In this document: in pieces, positions 23,825 through 34,247 of the stretch
Position numbering within the stretch: the first letter of the stretch is position 1
Layout of the letters: each line of letters starts with the position of its first letter
Assembly (NCBI RefSeq): GCF_000687475.1
Contig: NC_057316.1
Location: 2,480,001 to 2,544,000, forward strand
DNA from: Ustilaginoidea virens
Taxonomy: Eukaryota > Ascomycota > Sordariomycetes > Hypocreales > Clavicipitaceae
Length of the DNA: 64,000 bases
Direction: 5' to 3'
Notes under the pieces: generated by a model
What the model was told of the DNA's origin: nothing
What the model saw: only the letters and a program-made list of their open reading frames with translations
Databases searched by the model: none
Made by a program: the position numbers and the translations under genes

Positions 23825-24189
23825 GGCCGCAGAGCACATACGGCGCCCAAGAACTCTCCACATCCGTCTACGACTCGCCCATCGCGCCGCACAACCCCCC
23901 CAACCCTTCCTTCGGCCAACCGCACCTTCACTCATACACCGCCGCCGACCACGCTCCAGCTCCCGCAACAGGCCAAGCCCCTCCTCCCCCCCGGCCCAGC
24001 TCTCTGTCTCCCGCGCCCTCGCAGCCCGGGCCCAGCGCCCCCCACGGGCTGCTTCCTCCAGCCCAAGGGGCGAGCTCCCCGGAGCAGACGCCCCAGCCAC
24101 AGTACAGGCCGTACGTGCCGCCAGGGGAGGCGGACGGACCATCGCCCAACGACTACTATAGACAGGCGAATAACCCCTACCAGAAGTAG
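21571..24189 (+). CDS. HSE1: ESCRT-0 subunit Hse1 (class E vacuolar sorting protein)
   Basis: Six exons, 21571-21613, 21764-21924, 22057-22818, 22987-23059, 23129-23341 and 23438-24189, give 667 residues. Domains in order: VHS (~5-140, with ATDENLTSEDWGAIIEVCDKV), ubiquitin-interacting motif (EEDELQMALKLSLQDEE, ~165-182), SH3 (GLYDFVPSEAGELEFKKGD...WWRG, ~223-280), a GAT-like helical segment (LAIRPKLIKLIEKYSQKK, ~325-375), then a Pro/Gln-rich tail with two CAG-encoded polyglutamine runs (~466 and ~535). Hse1 pairs with Vps27 to sort ubiquitinated cargo into multivesicular bodies. Intron 3 (22819-22986) holds a run of about 30 A. Intron 4 (23060-23128) is 69 nt, divisible by three and without a stop, so its retention would add 23 residues. 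Exon ends fit the conserved KK-DDFTQLNEKF join. Confidence 0.92.
23577..23823 (+). repeat. Two CAG trinucleotide runs within HSE1
   Basis: Runs of CAG at about 23577-23601 and 23791-23822 encode glutamine in the Hse1 reading frame. They lie in the disordered tail, where length variation is usually tolerated. Confidence 0.8.
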
Positions 24190-24822
24190 GAATGAAGAGG
24201 TTCCCACGAGCTGACCTTGGTTTCTCCCGCCTCCTCCGTCTCTTGTCCTTTTTCTGTTGTTTGAATGGGTGGTTGTTGGTTGGCATGGTGGTCGACGGCA
24301 CGAGCGGCGGACGGGAGGGGAATACGAACAGCCCATGAGCGTGATGATGCCTGCAAGCTCGACCTGGTCAAATCGAAGAATATTTTGTGTGTGGTTGTGG
24401 TGATGCCAGCCAGCGCTGTGGGTTTGTTGCTATGGATAATCCTGGGGGTTGAGGGGGTGAGGGGAACATGAGGAGGAACATGATGAGCATTGCACTGCTA
24501 CGCGGCCGAATGGGCAATGCGTTGCGGTCGTTATATAGGCACGAGTCGGGATGTCAGGGCGTCATGGGAGTCAATACTATATAGTATGTTTCAGGAAATG
24601 GCAACGTGTCGCTGGGCCGTCTCCTGCGTCGATCGGCATGCAGTACTAGACACTGCAACAAAGTTCCCCATCGTGAATCAACCCCTGATGCGAAGTGAAC
24701 AGAGAATCAAACATTGTCCTTCAACGCCGCACAGGAAACAGAACCGGGTTTGTTGTAGATGGGCCAGTGCAGAAAGCCACACAGCCTTGCGAGAGGGTCC
24801 CGCGAACCAGCCCGGTTCCAAA
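24190..24822. other. Convergent intergenic region, no gene seen
   Basis: About 630 bp lie between the stop codons of HSE1 (+) and the SNF2 ATPase (-). No motif-bearing frame is present. Probably two 3' untranslated regions. Confidence 0.5.
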
Positions 24823-27800
24823 TCACCATCTCCTTCCGTAGACAGCACTCTCATCCCTCGCGGCGGGCTTCCTCGTCAGCAAGCCTTGCGAGCTGTTCGC
24901 CGACCGCCCGCCGTCGCCCAACGGCCCAGGCGCGGGCCGCGGGACATCCTGATGCCCGGCAGGTCTGAACAGGTCGATAATCTCGTTGAGGCCCAGCTTG
25001 ACGGCTCCCTTTTTGGCACCGTTCTCAATGGCCTGTTCCGCCAGCTCGCGCTTCTTGTTTTGCAGATCGATGATCCGGGCCTCTACCGTGTCGGCAACGG
25101 TGAGTTTGTACACGACCACGTCGACGGTCTGTGTGAGCCTGTGCACGCGATCGATTGCTTGCTCTTCAACAAACTGGAACCGAGTGTCAATGTCTGCGGA
25201 TCTCGGCGACCGGAGCGATCAAATATGCAAGGCAAGGCAAGGCAAGGCAAGGCAGGAATAATGCATACCGGGTTCCAGAATGGCTCAACAATAATCACCC
25301 GCGTTGCGGCTGTCAGATTCAAGCCCAAGCTGCCGCATTTCAAGCTGCAGAGGAGAATCCTAGTGTTTGGATCCTCGCGCAGTCGGCGGAGACTCTCCTC
25401 CCGATCGTCGTTCTTCATGCTGCCGTCGTAGCGGACGAATTCGAACCCGTCGTCGTCCAAGAACGGCTCGACCAAGTCCAGCATGGACGTGAATTGAGAA
25501 AAGACGATGAACTTGTGCTGATTTGCTTCCGCGTGGAGAAGCTTGGACAGCTCGCGAATCTTGGCAGAGGCGACCACTTGGGTCCCCTTCCCAGATCGAA
25601 GCCAGCCGCCATCGTCGCCGCTGCCGTCCCTGGAAGACGGGTCCGGATCAGAGTCCGTAGCGTCCGAGTCCGAACCTGAAACAGCATCGTCTTCCAAGCC
25701 TGACCCAGCTGCTGATTCAGTGTCCTTTGCCGGGACTGGCATCCCGTCCTCCAGAGTCTGCGAGGCCATGGCATGAGTAAGAGCGTCCACTGACAAGAGG
25801 GAGTCGTCTGCATCTTGGTCGCCCACCGGCCGGCGTCCCTTTGCTTTACTCTCTGCCTCGTCGTCGACAATGAAGCTGATCAGACTGCTTTGATCTTGGT
25901 CATCGACGTCATCTTCAGAGTCCTGAGATCCGATCCAGTCGCCCCCACCTTCAGCGTTCTCGTCTTCCTCGCCACCAGCCTTCCCCAGCCGTTCTTCGCC
26001 GCGCTCATCTTCTGGCACGAGCCAGCTGCCGTCAGCCTCGGTTTCGTCATCACTGTCAATGACTGCGTTTCGATTGCGCGGGCGCCGCCGAGCACGCAAT
26101 GTAGCCTGCGCGTTGGATTCGCCTGTCCTTGCTGCCTTCTTCTTCCCCTTGGACTTGTGATCCCTTTTGCGCCTGCATCTCTCGGGCTGCCGTGCTGGCA
26201 AGCTTCCCTGCGAATTAAAGTAATCCAGATCGTCGCGACAGTCGGCACAATGGTCCTCCTGCAGTGTTGTGTCGTCGAGTGGCAACTCTTTGCCGCATAT
26301 CGAGCAAGTCTTGGACACGATGCCCATTCCGGCGAACATGTCAGCGATTGCGTTCATATCAACATCTTGAGCCTTTTGACTTGAACCAGTAGACAGAGCC
26401 TCCCTGTCCTTTTCCAATTTACCCTCGAGAAGCTTGGGGTGGTTGCAAGCTTGTCGAAGTCGTAGCAGGAGCGTGAACGCGTTCACGTAACTGAGTTTGT
26501 TGCGCATCATTGCTTCCATGCTCTTGTCCGCCCTGGCTTCCAATCGATCGTAGAATTTGCGCTCCACCGGGTCAAGCTTGGCCGATACAGTCACCACCTT
26601 GCGCTCAGTGTGCCTAAACCCTGTCGATGATGGCTCACCTTCGGTGCTTGGCTCGCCTCCAGGGTTTAGGGCACCTTGTTTCCTCAATATCTCTTTGGTC
26701 CGTCTCTTCATGAAACAGCGGAGAAGGCTGTGAAGGCGCTGAATGGCAATGTGACCTTTGCCATTCTTCATGGGCTTGTCGATGTGCTCCTTCCAGTGTC
26801 TGAAGTCGTCGTAGGGGCTTATGCGAAGAAATTTTACCAAAGATTGCAGTTCGTCCAGGTTATTTTGCATCGGAGTTCCAGATAAACACCAACGATACTC
26901 TGAGCGGAGCGCGTAGCATGCCTTTGTCGACTTGGCGTTGCGGTTTTTGATGGTGTGTGCCTCATCCAGAATGACTCGCCACCATCGAAGCCCGAAACAG
27001 CCAACCTTGGCACCATTCTCAGCATCCGAAGAGCCACTGTGCTCGGAGACCAGGATTTGGAATGTAGTCACCACAACATCATACCGAGCCAGTTCTTTGA
27101 CGTCCTTGGTTCTCTGCGGGCCGTGGTGGACAAGAACCTTGAGACCATGCGACTTGGCAACCTTGTCTTCGATTTCGTGTTCCCACTGTCTGATGAGAGC
27201 CAGCGGCGCGACGACTAGCGTTGTTTTCTCGACTCCTTCAAAGTTTTTCTTCCAACCGGCACTGTCCTTTTCGGGCCGCCGGTTGGTAAGAATGAGAGAA
27301 ATGCTCTGTAGTGTTTTCCCCAGACCCATGTCATCGGCCAGGAGGCCACCTTTGGGCACCTTTCCTCTCTTGACGGGGCCAAGCTCACGGCCGCGCATCC
27401 ACTCCACGCCTTCGACTTGGTGAGGCAGCAACCTCACCTTCAGGCCCTGAATAGAGCCATCTTTGCCTATAATCCTCTCCTTGTCGGGAATACCTGTTTT
27501 CGGCGCGGCGTTTTCTGTTGTAGATGGTGGTTCCCGAACCTGGTCCGCAGCGGCATCATGTGTTGCTGGATCAGGTCCATCATGCTCATCTTGGTCATTT
27601 TCATCCATGCCTCCTTCCAGCAATGCTTTCAGATCATCGTTGGCTTTCGCGGGGTCGGTATAGAAAACCTCCTCGGCATAGGAGGACCCGATCCTCGATG
27701 GACCGTTGGAGTCGAACACAGGCAGTGATGGGGGCCGGCGATCTTGATATGAGGGAGGTCGTGGTCCAGAGACTCTTGTACCGCCCAGGTGATGCTCAGG

Positions 27801-28049
27801 ACGGTTTTTCTGATGGATGAAAACATCCGCCTTCTTCTTACGGGACGACATCATTTTCACCGGATGCCCGAACGTTGAGCCACCTTGGTTGCCGCGAAGA
27901 CTCGTCAGATCTATGCCTTGCGTGACAGAAGATTTAACCGAGCCCAAGGCACGCTTTAGCCTGTCGAAGTCGTCATCGAAATCGGGCACGGTTTCGTTCC
28001 GAGTTTGGACGGAGGCAGCTTCCTTCGGAGGCCTTATTTCATTGACCAT
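24823..28049 (-). CDS. SNF2-family DNA-dependent ATPase, Rad5/Rad16-like
   Basis: Minus-strand exons 25269-28049 and 24823-25173 (95-nt intron) give 1043 residues. Helicase motifs: I LLADDMGLGKT (~235), II DEAH (~367), III SGTPMQNN, V/VI CGSLGLNLTAATRV and, across the splice site, EEQAIDRVHRLTQT. Between the two helicase lobes is a Cys cluster, CSICGKELP...HCADC (~580), then ~230 residues of acidic and Lys/Arg-rich low complexity. An insertion with zinc-binding residues at this site is the hallmark of the Rad5/Rad16/Uls1 group, but here only a short CxxC...CxxC remains rather than a full RING. Likely role: chromatin or DNA-repair translocase. The first ATG in frame is at 28049; the frame continues upstream to 28226 without ATG. 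The intron has five GGCAA tandem units. Confidence 0.88.
25227..25255. repeat. (GCAAG)n pentanucleotide repeat in SNF2 intron
   Basis: Five tandem AAGGC/GCAAG units lie inside the single intron of the SNF2 gene. A similar CCAAG pentanucleotide run lies in HSE1 intron 1 (21725-21748). Confidence 0.75.
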
Positions 28050-29401
28050 GGTGTCGACTTGTCGAGGCGCCAATGGTTGGTCGCGCCTGCTAGAGATTGC
28101 TTCGGGAGGTAAATTCTGCCTTGTGCTTTGACAAGATGGATGGTGGTTGTGTGGCTTATGCCAGGATGCAAGGCTGTTCTTGGGTTCGTAAATGCAAAGC
28201 GTCACGCCAGGCTTGGGGATTGGCACTCATCGACGCGGTGAATGTATGTGTGTGACCATACTGTACTGGTGATAAACAATCGGGCACGCCAGTCCAATTG
28301 ACTGACAGCTGGAACGATTGCTTGACCAGCCGCCCATCAAGTGCATGACATGATTGCCCCAGCAACCCTCGTCACTGTGCACTGCGGAGTCTTGGAGTAC
28401 TCCGTACTCGGTACACCCGTCTCCGAGACTTTAACTTCTCTTACCCCTCCAGAGTCCCAGAGTCTAAAGCGTGCAAGAGGACAAGATGACAAGAGGAGCC
28501 AAGTGGGCGTGCAGAAAAAAGAATGTACAGGTTAGAACACACAAAATACGACTTGGAAGGCGGCGCGACATTAAGAGTGCCTTTTCTCAGGTAAATTCTT
28601 AAGCACGTTAGTTCCTCGGAGGTACCTGATGTTTCTCGGTATGGCTTGTCCCGCAGCGCTTAGGTATCCGGGGTACCTCGTACGAGACAGGATAAATCAC
28701 GATACATGGTGCTTGTGCAAATGTACAAGCGCGAGACTACCAAAGCAGCGGCACACTTTTATCCGCAGGATATCGCCGCGAATGTTGGATAGATCCGAGT
28801 CATCTGACCTCCCTCGGCCGTTTGCACTGATATCAGAATTCCAAGAGTACCTAACTTATCGTAATCTTGACCCGCATTCACTGCCAAGCCTCGGTAATGA
28901 AAGCTCTAGCGTCCAGCGTCCAGCGTCCAGCGTCCAGCGTCCATTGCAGCTAGCTTTCATGAGTCAGATGCCGGTAGAGAAGCTATCCATCGATGTTCAA
29001 GTTGTTAATGGAGCGTCTGGCGCATTTTTTGATATCTGCGCCAAGTGAACAAAGGCCAGGCCAGAGCATGACGAATTGTTTTGACAAGTAGCCACGATGT
29101 GAGTACGATGTGAGTGAGAGAGAAAAAAAGTAAATTGTAGCTCTATCCCGCGCGCAGCCACATGTCTGTACAACCTACACACAACATCACAACATGAGGG
29201 CGCAGATTGGTGAATTTGTAAAAAAAAAAAAAACAAAGAAAAACTTGCCCTAATGGCCGGTCTAAGAGTCAGTTTGCTGAGGACCATTGTCATCGTAGCC
29301 AGCCAACTATCAAATCGTCATGAATCGCTCCCCGAGTCCATGTTCTTCCGCTCGTAAAAGCCCTTGCGCCGCTCATGCCGCGATGCTGATGTCGCGAGAG
29401 C
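28050..29401. other. Intergenic region SNF2-NTF2, no convincing gene
   Basis: This holds the SNF2 promoter and the NTF2 3' region. GTACTCCGTAC occurs at 28397-28407. Five tandem GCGTCCA units lie at 28909-28943. A 139-codon plus frame (28629-29048) runs through that repeat and resembles no known protein. An A-run lies at 29220-29233. Confidence 0.45.
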
Positions 29402-30141
29402 TTAGCCGAAAATCAGCCTAAAAATGTCGTTATAAACGTAGTACTGGCCAGCGGCGTCGCGGCTAAGCTGGAATGACTGGGAGTAGTTCATAGGGCGCTG
29501 CTCCTCGTCGACCTGATCTGATGCGTCAGTTTGCCGTTCCAGAACGTCACACATGACCCGTGGTTCGTGGTTCTGATAGCCTCATACCAAGAGTTGCCCA
29601 GTTACGAGAATGATGATGCCACCATTGTCGTTCGAAGGTTGAGCATTAAAAGTCGAAACCTGGTGCTTGACTTTTTGGAAGGGCAGGCCCTGTTTGGGTA
29701 CGTTCGAGGGTCAGTCTATGAGTCACGGGACGAGGCGAAAAAGGCCGTGCGTATGGGTGGTGTCGCGTACAACAAGCTTTTCCGCAATGCTCGTGGCCCC
29801 AAGAGACGACGCAGTCTCGAAAGTAAGCATCGAGTTATCGCGCTGCATAAAGAAGCTTCAGTATCCGGCCTTTGGCTACGGTAGTCATCTCATCGACACA
29901 TACATAGAGGCTGGAAAGAGACTTGCGATCAGAGTCAAACGTGTTGTAGTAAAACTCGATGAATTGCTCTGCACCCCAACGTCAGGGATCTGAATCCCAG
30001 CCTTGCTTTCTGGGAGTGAGCTCCAGGGAGTAGTCTATACGCACTGGCAACGTCCTCAAAGTCTGGAACCGTCTAGTTAGCCAGCCTGCTATTTGGTCGC
30101 AACCAGAACCACCGGGGGCTTTGATACTCACTGTTTTCCAT
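29402..30141 (-). CDS. NTF2: Nuclear transport factor 2
   Basis: Six minus-strand exons, 30132-30141, 30045-30062, 29904-29968, 29771-29842, 29588-29689 and 29402-29512, total 378 nt and give 125 residues, the same length as yeast Ntf2. Introns are 61-81 nt. The first coding exon is only 10 nt and the second 18 nt. Signature pieces in order: NFEDVAKQFIEFYYNTFDSD (from three exons), LYRDNSMLTFE, IAEKLVGLPFQKV, NAQPSNDNGGIIILVTGQLL, RPMNYSQSFQL and YYVYNDIFRL at the C-terminus. Ntf2 carries RanGDP into the nucleus and binds FxFG nucleoporins, so it is expected to be essential. All splice sites are GT-AG, and intron 1 has a CTAAC branch site. Only shadow frames are long here, so open-frame searches miss this gene. 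Confidence 0.95.
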
Positions 30142-32363
30142 TTTCGCGTCAAGGTACCGAATGGTAGAAGGAGTTTCTGGAGATTTCTTGAAACGGGCTT
30201 GCGATAACTGGCAGGCTGGGGAGCGTTCAAAGAGGGCACAAAAAGCAAACAGCTTGGGGTTGTTGTTGGGTAGATGGCAAAATGTGCCCAAGGGAAGCAC
30301 TGTGAACACAATACCGCGAGGAGGGGCCGATGCTGGTGGGGGTTGAGGGGCACAGTGCAGGTTTGGTTCTCGGCGGGGCATCAGACCTCGAGGCGAATGA
30401 CAACCAGATTGGGCAGCTTTCTTATCGGGGCGAATGCAATTAGCCGAGTCGGCCTAGGGGGTTTTAAAAAAAAAAAAAACCCCCCCCCCCCGGCGGCTCC
30501 CACGCAGTACTCCGTACATCGCATAAAATAGGAACGTACCTTGGTACTCCTCGAAGAAAAAAACTTCCTCTCCTTTCCAACCGTGGCATTCTTCTACCTG
30601 TACTCCGTAGTCAACAGAGCCATTGCGACGCAATTTCTTTCCTCAACCGGAGTAGAGGATGGGACAAGCGTTCGCGTGGCCCAAATGACTATCAAAACGT
30701 CCAATCGCTTTCAAAGGTTAGGTTAGCTGCTGGTCAGCGCTATGTTTTGCCTCGACCGAATCTTTTCTTGAGTCGCCGGTAAGCTACTCCCACCATTCCC
30801 AGCGTTTCTCAATCCTTGCAGCCATCTCTCGTACATGATGACACACTCTTCTTAAGAACGGCCAACTGAATTTGCCATGTTGAATGTTCAAATTATCAAG
30901 CTCAACAGTCTGACTCGAGAGTTTCCCCCTTTGCTTGTTCACTGGAATAGTCGGCTAGTGGAGCGAGTTGCTAACGATGCCACCCTCGCCAGGCACGGTT
31001 CAAGTACTTTCGGCATGCTGCTTCCTAGAAGCTACCTCTTTCCTTGGTATATACCAACCTGACATTTGAGTCGACTACAAAAGATGCAGACACTGTGCCA
31101 TCTGGTCCGGCGATCGAACTCTACTCTTCTCCCTTGCCGTCCGTACCGTTGTGTTAGACGTCGTGACTTTAACATGCCAATCTTTTCTGTGTCAACTCCG
31201 GTAATCTATTTACGATAGGTTGCATAGTTCCTCCTTTTTTTTCCTCTCTCTACAGCCGTTGCTGCACCGCGGTTCTTCACAATTGACAACAGCTGGGTAC
31301 GCAGTTATAGCTCACGATGTGGTGAGTTGTACACGTGTAAACGACGACTTGAACCGTGAATATCTGGATTCCGGATGGTCGGGATCAACTTGCTAGAGGA
31401 TACTTGATGATGTGAGCAATCCAGACTCTTTGTCATGCCAGCCCACGTATCTCTCAAATATAGTAAACGCCATGATTCAGATAATATATCCTTTGTATAT
31501 CAGCAAGAACCTTTGACACCTGCAGCAACGTTGTAGCAATATGATCTTTGAAATTGAAAAAAGTGTGCGACCCCATCCTCGGGGAGTAGAACAAACTCAT
31601 CAGTCCCCCCACTGCGTCCATAAGAAACGCCCCTTATCCTCATACATCAACATGCCCGCTCGTTGAAAACGGTCCTTTACTAGTTTACGAGTCCAGAACA
31701 GTGAAAAAACATCATGTTGGAGGTATTGAACCCCTGACGAGATTCACAGGATGCGTACCGAGTCCCTCACCTGTGGCTGGCGTACTGTCAATCGTGTCAC
31801 TGGGCCGTGGTTCATCACATCGTTCAATGAACTTTACTGCCACTGCAATCATCATGCGGACTGTTGCTTCAGAAACGGGACGAATTTCGTATGCTCGTAT
31901 GCCTAGAAGCCACGTTTCCCTTCCAAGTGACATTGCACAGATTTGTTTCCAATATTCCTGGTTCGATTCTTCCTTTAGTTTGCAAGATCCGCCATGAAAA
32001 CCAAGGGTCACTAAACCAATTCGTTTCCTCCCTGTTCGACTTCACGTACTTCAGGCCCTGGCAGGCAGATGGGATAGGTATTTCCCCGGTGTCCGGCTCT
32101 GGGAGCCACACTGACTGGGCTCGCGTGTCGGCCAACATCCCAACAATGCCTTGTGCCTGGGAAATGACATCTTTCCAAAAATTCACCCTTTCTATTTGCC
32201 ACAATCAAAAAGTTACAAGGCCTCCCTTGCCTTGGTTGGATAGTTGGACGCTCCAGTAGTTGGAGCCTTGTACATGGCTAGAGTTGGCCCGACTCGCACC
32301 TTATCGTGGGGGACGTCATGCAAGCAAAGCTACGGCAGCCGACGACGCAACAAGCTATCGCCA
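30142..32363. other. 2.2-kb region without a recognised gene
   Basis: It starts with the NTF2 promoter. There is an A-run followed by a C-run at 30466-30491 and GTACTCCGTAC at 30507-30517. From about 31700 to 32260 both strands stay open (131 codons plus, 111 codons minus), and the minus frame has somewhat protein-like composition (short motif NFWKDVISQAQGIVGML). I cannot relate either to a family and cannot build a full gene. An undetected small gene or relic there is possible. Confidence 0.35.
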
Positions 32364-34247
32364 TCACAGTTCTTCTTCTTCCTCTTGCTCCACCTCGGAT
32401 GGCGGTACAGTGCTGGTTTTCGATAAAGCAGCTGCTTCAGGTTGCCCCGAAACAGCCGCGTCAAGCGCCGCACTGAGACTTTGCGTCGGGCCGTACTTTT
32501 CTCCTGCGTTGGTCATGTCCTCACTCGGGCGAGGTTTTTTGAAGGGGCTGCCAAGGAGTCCTTCTGCTGGTATGCCGTTGCTCGCTTGTACAGCCCCGGG
32601 AGTTTGGAGACTGGGTGGTGCTTGTGGGACGGGGCTGTCCTCCGTTTGACTTCGTTGAGACGTCTCTGGTGTCAGATGGCCATCAGGGTCAGCCGAGTGC
32701 GCTCGCTTAAGCTGTTTAAACAGGGCGTCAGTAAAGAGGGAAGAGTCGGCTGGTTCTAGTTGCAAGGTGAACAGGTGATGCTTGTACGTACGCGAATCCG
32801 GTTAACACCATCTGCAAGTTCGCCTCCGAATTTGGTGTCCTCGACGGCCAGCTTTTCGTCGTCATCTTTGCCGTCATCCTCCATTTTGACGAATACATCG
32901 CTGGCGTCATCATCGTCATCGTCGTCGTCGTCGTCGCTGTCGTCTGCAATGTTTCCATTGCTCTTCTTCCGTGCTTTCTTCCTTCGGGCCGCTTCGGAAG
33001 TTTGGTCGCGGAAAGCTGAAAAGCCGACGGTGCCTCCTGCTTTCAGAGGACCAAGGCTGGAGAAGTCGAGTTGCCCAGACCGCCGCTTGTTGGCGGAGAC
33101 AGGTGTCGCCTGGGAAGTCTTGGCCGATTGTATGACACCAATCTTTTGCAATTGTCCTGGGGCAAGAGGTCAGCACAATAGCCTTGGCCGCAATCCTTTT
33201 CATCGTTGTCAACGTACTGTCACCTCTGTAGAAGAATGTAAAGACAGCGTACGGCTTGTCCGGCCCGTCAATCCCCGTCACCGTTTGAGTGCTAATCGTT
33301 TTGGGATCCAGGGTCTTGGGCTTGGCGAAGCTCGTGGTGTGCTCAACATCAGCATCGATATTGTTGTCGGCGTTGCCGGCGTAATCGTCGTCTCCGTCAT
33401 GGGCGTCGAATTGCGGCGAGTATTCCCCCTTCTTGATTTCACCCGATGCAAGAACTCGAAACATGGCAACCTTGATTTGGCCTGTAGCTTCTGGTGGCTC
33501 GTCGTCATCATCCGACCAGGAGTCTGAGTCGAACACAGCCTCAATAGGCGAGCCATCATCTGCGCCGTACCGCCAAGTGTCTTTGCGGGACTCGGTTGCG
33601 GCGTCCAAGTCGGCGTCACCTTGTTGCACAAGCGTCTGTCTCCGCCTACGTTTCTCAAACTTCTGACGGCGCTTTTCCAGTTTCTCGGCCGCGTCATGGC
33701 CCTGCAGGTCAAGCCCGTTGAGCCAGCGTTCCAAGCCCACCTCGCGAAACAAGAATTCTCTCTCGGCCAGCCCGCCGCCTTCGGAGTCGGGCACCTGAAC
33801 CCACCGGCTGTTCACCCAGGTTTCCTCGCCGGGCCGCAGCAGAGTGGCCACTTCCTCCTTGGCACGACCGTCGAAATATATGTAGGCAGCAATCGTCTCG
33901 TTTTCGGAATTGGTCATGGGAATATACGGGTTGACTATGCCGGCATATTTCCCGCGCTCGTTGCCTGAGCCGGATGCAAGACTGCCAACATACTGAGGCT
34001 TGGGATATGGGTTCTTATTCGTGGCCTTGGGGGCTGAGTAAGGTATCGCCAGGCCTGGGGTCAGCAGGGTGATGGAGATGGCAAACTTGGCCGGCTCGGG
34101 CTTGTTGGAGTCGCCGCTCAGGTTCGGTTGCGGCACAGGAATATAGGAGCTGATGCGGGACACTCTTGACTGCTTCTGCATGCCATACTCCGGCAGCGGG
34201 GCGCCATTCGCGTGAATGCTCACCGCAATGCCCTTGAAGCAGGGCAT
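32364..34247 (-). CDS. DUF7918-type fungal protein of unknown function
   Basis: Minus-strand exons 33224-34247, 33156-32792 and 32711-32364 (introns 67 and 80 nt) give 578 residues. The N-terminal ~200 residues begin FKGIAVSIHANGAPLPEYG and form the beta-rich DUF7918 domain, which fungal homologues share at the N-terminus. Then come a charged linker, the segment PYAVFTFFYRG|QLQKIGVI at the first splice site, a basic KKARKK patch followed by nine or more Asp residues, and a Ser/Pro-rich C-terminus. I chose the exon-3 acceptor at 32711 because it restores GVNRIR|LKRAHSADP, keeps phase, and has a CTGAC branch site; the nearer AG would make an intron under 40 nt. Nuclear location is possible from the basic patches. 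Family assignment from memory, function unknown. Confidence 0.8.

Noticed and set aside
28629..29048. 139-codon frame upstream of the SNF2 gene
   Set aside because: Runs through the GCGTCCA tandem repeat, no recognisable domain.
29531..29993. Two plus-strand frames of about 110 codons
   Set aside because: They are antisense shadows of NTF2 exons and introns.
31700..31745. tRNA-like B-box word on the minus strand (GGTTCAATACC)
   Set aside because: No matching acceptor stem, A box or D arm at the right distance; the T stem pairs poorly.
32750..32791. Near acceptor site for DUF7918 intron 2
   Set aside because: Would give an intron under 45 nt and the wrong phase; the acceptor before 32711 gives 80 nt with a branch site and the conserved LKRAHS join.
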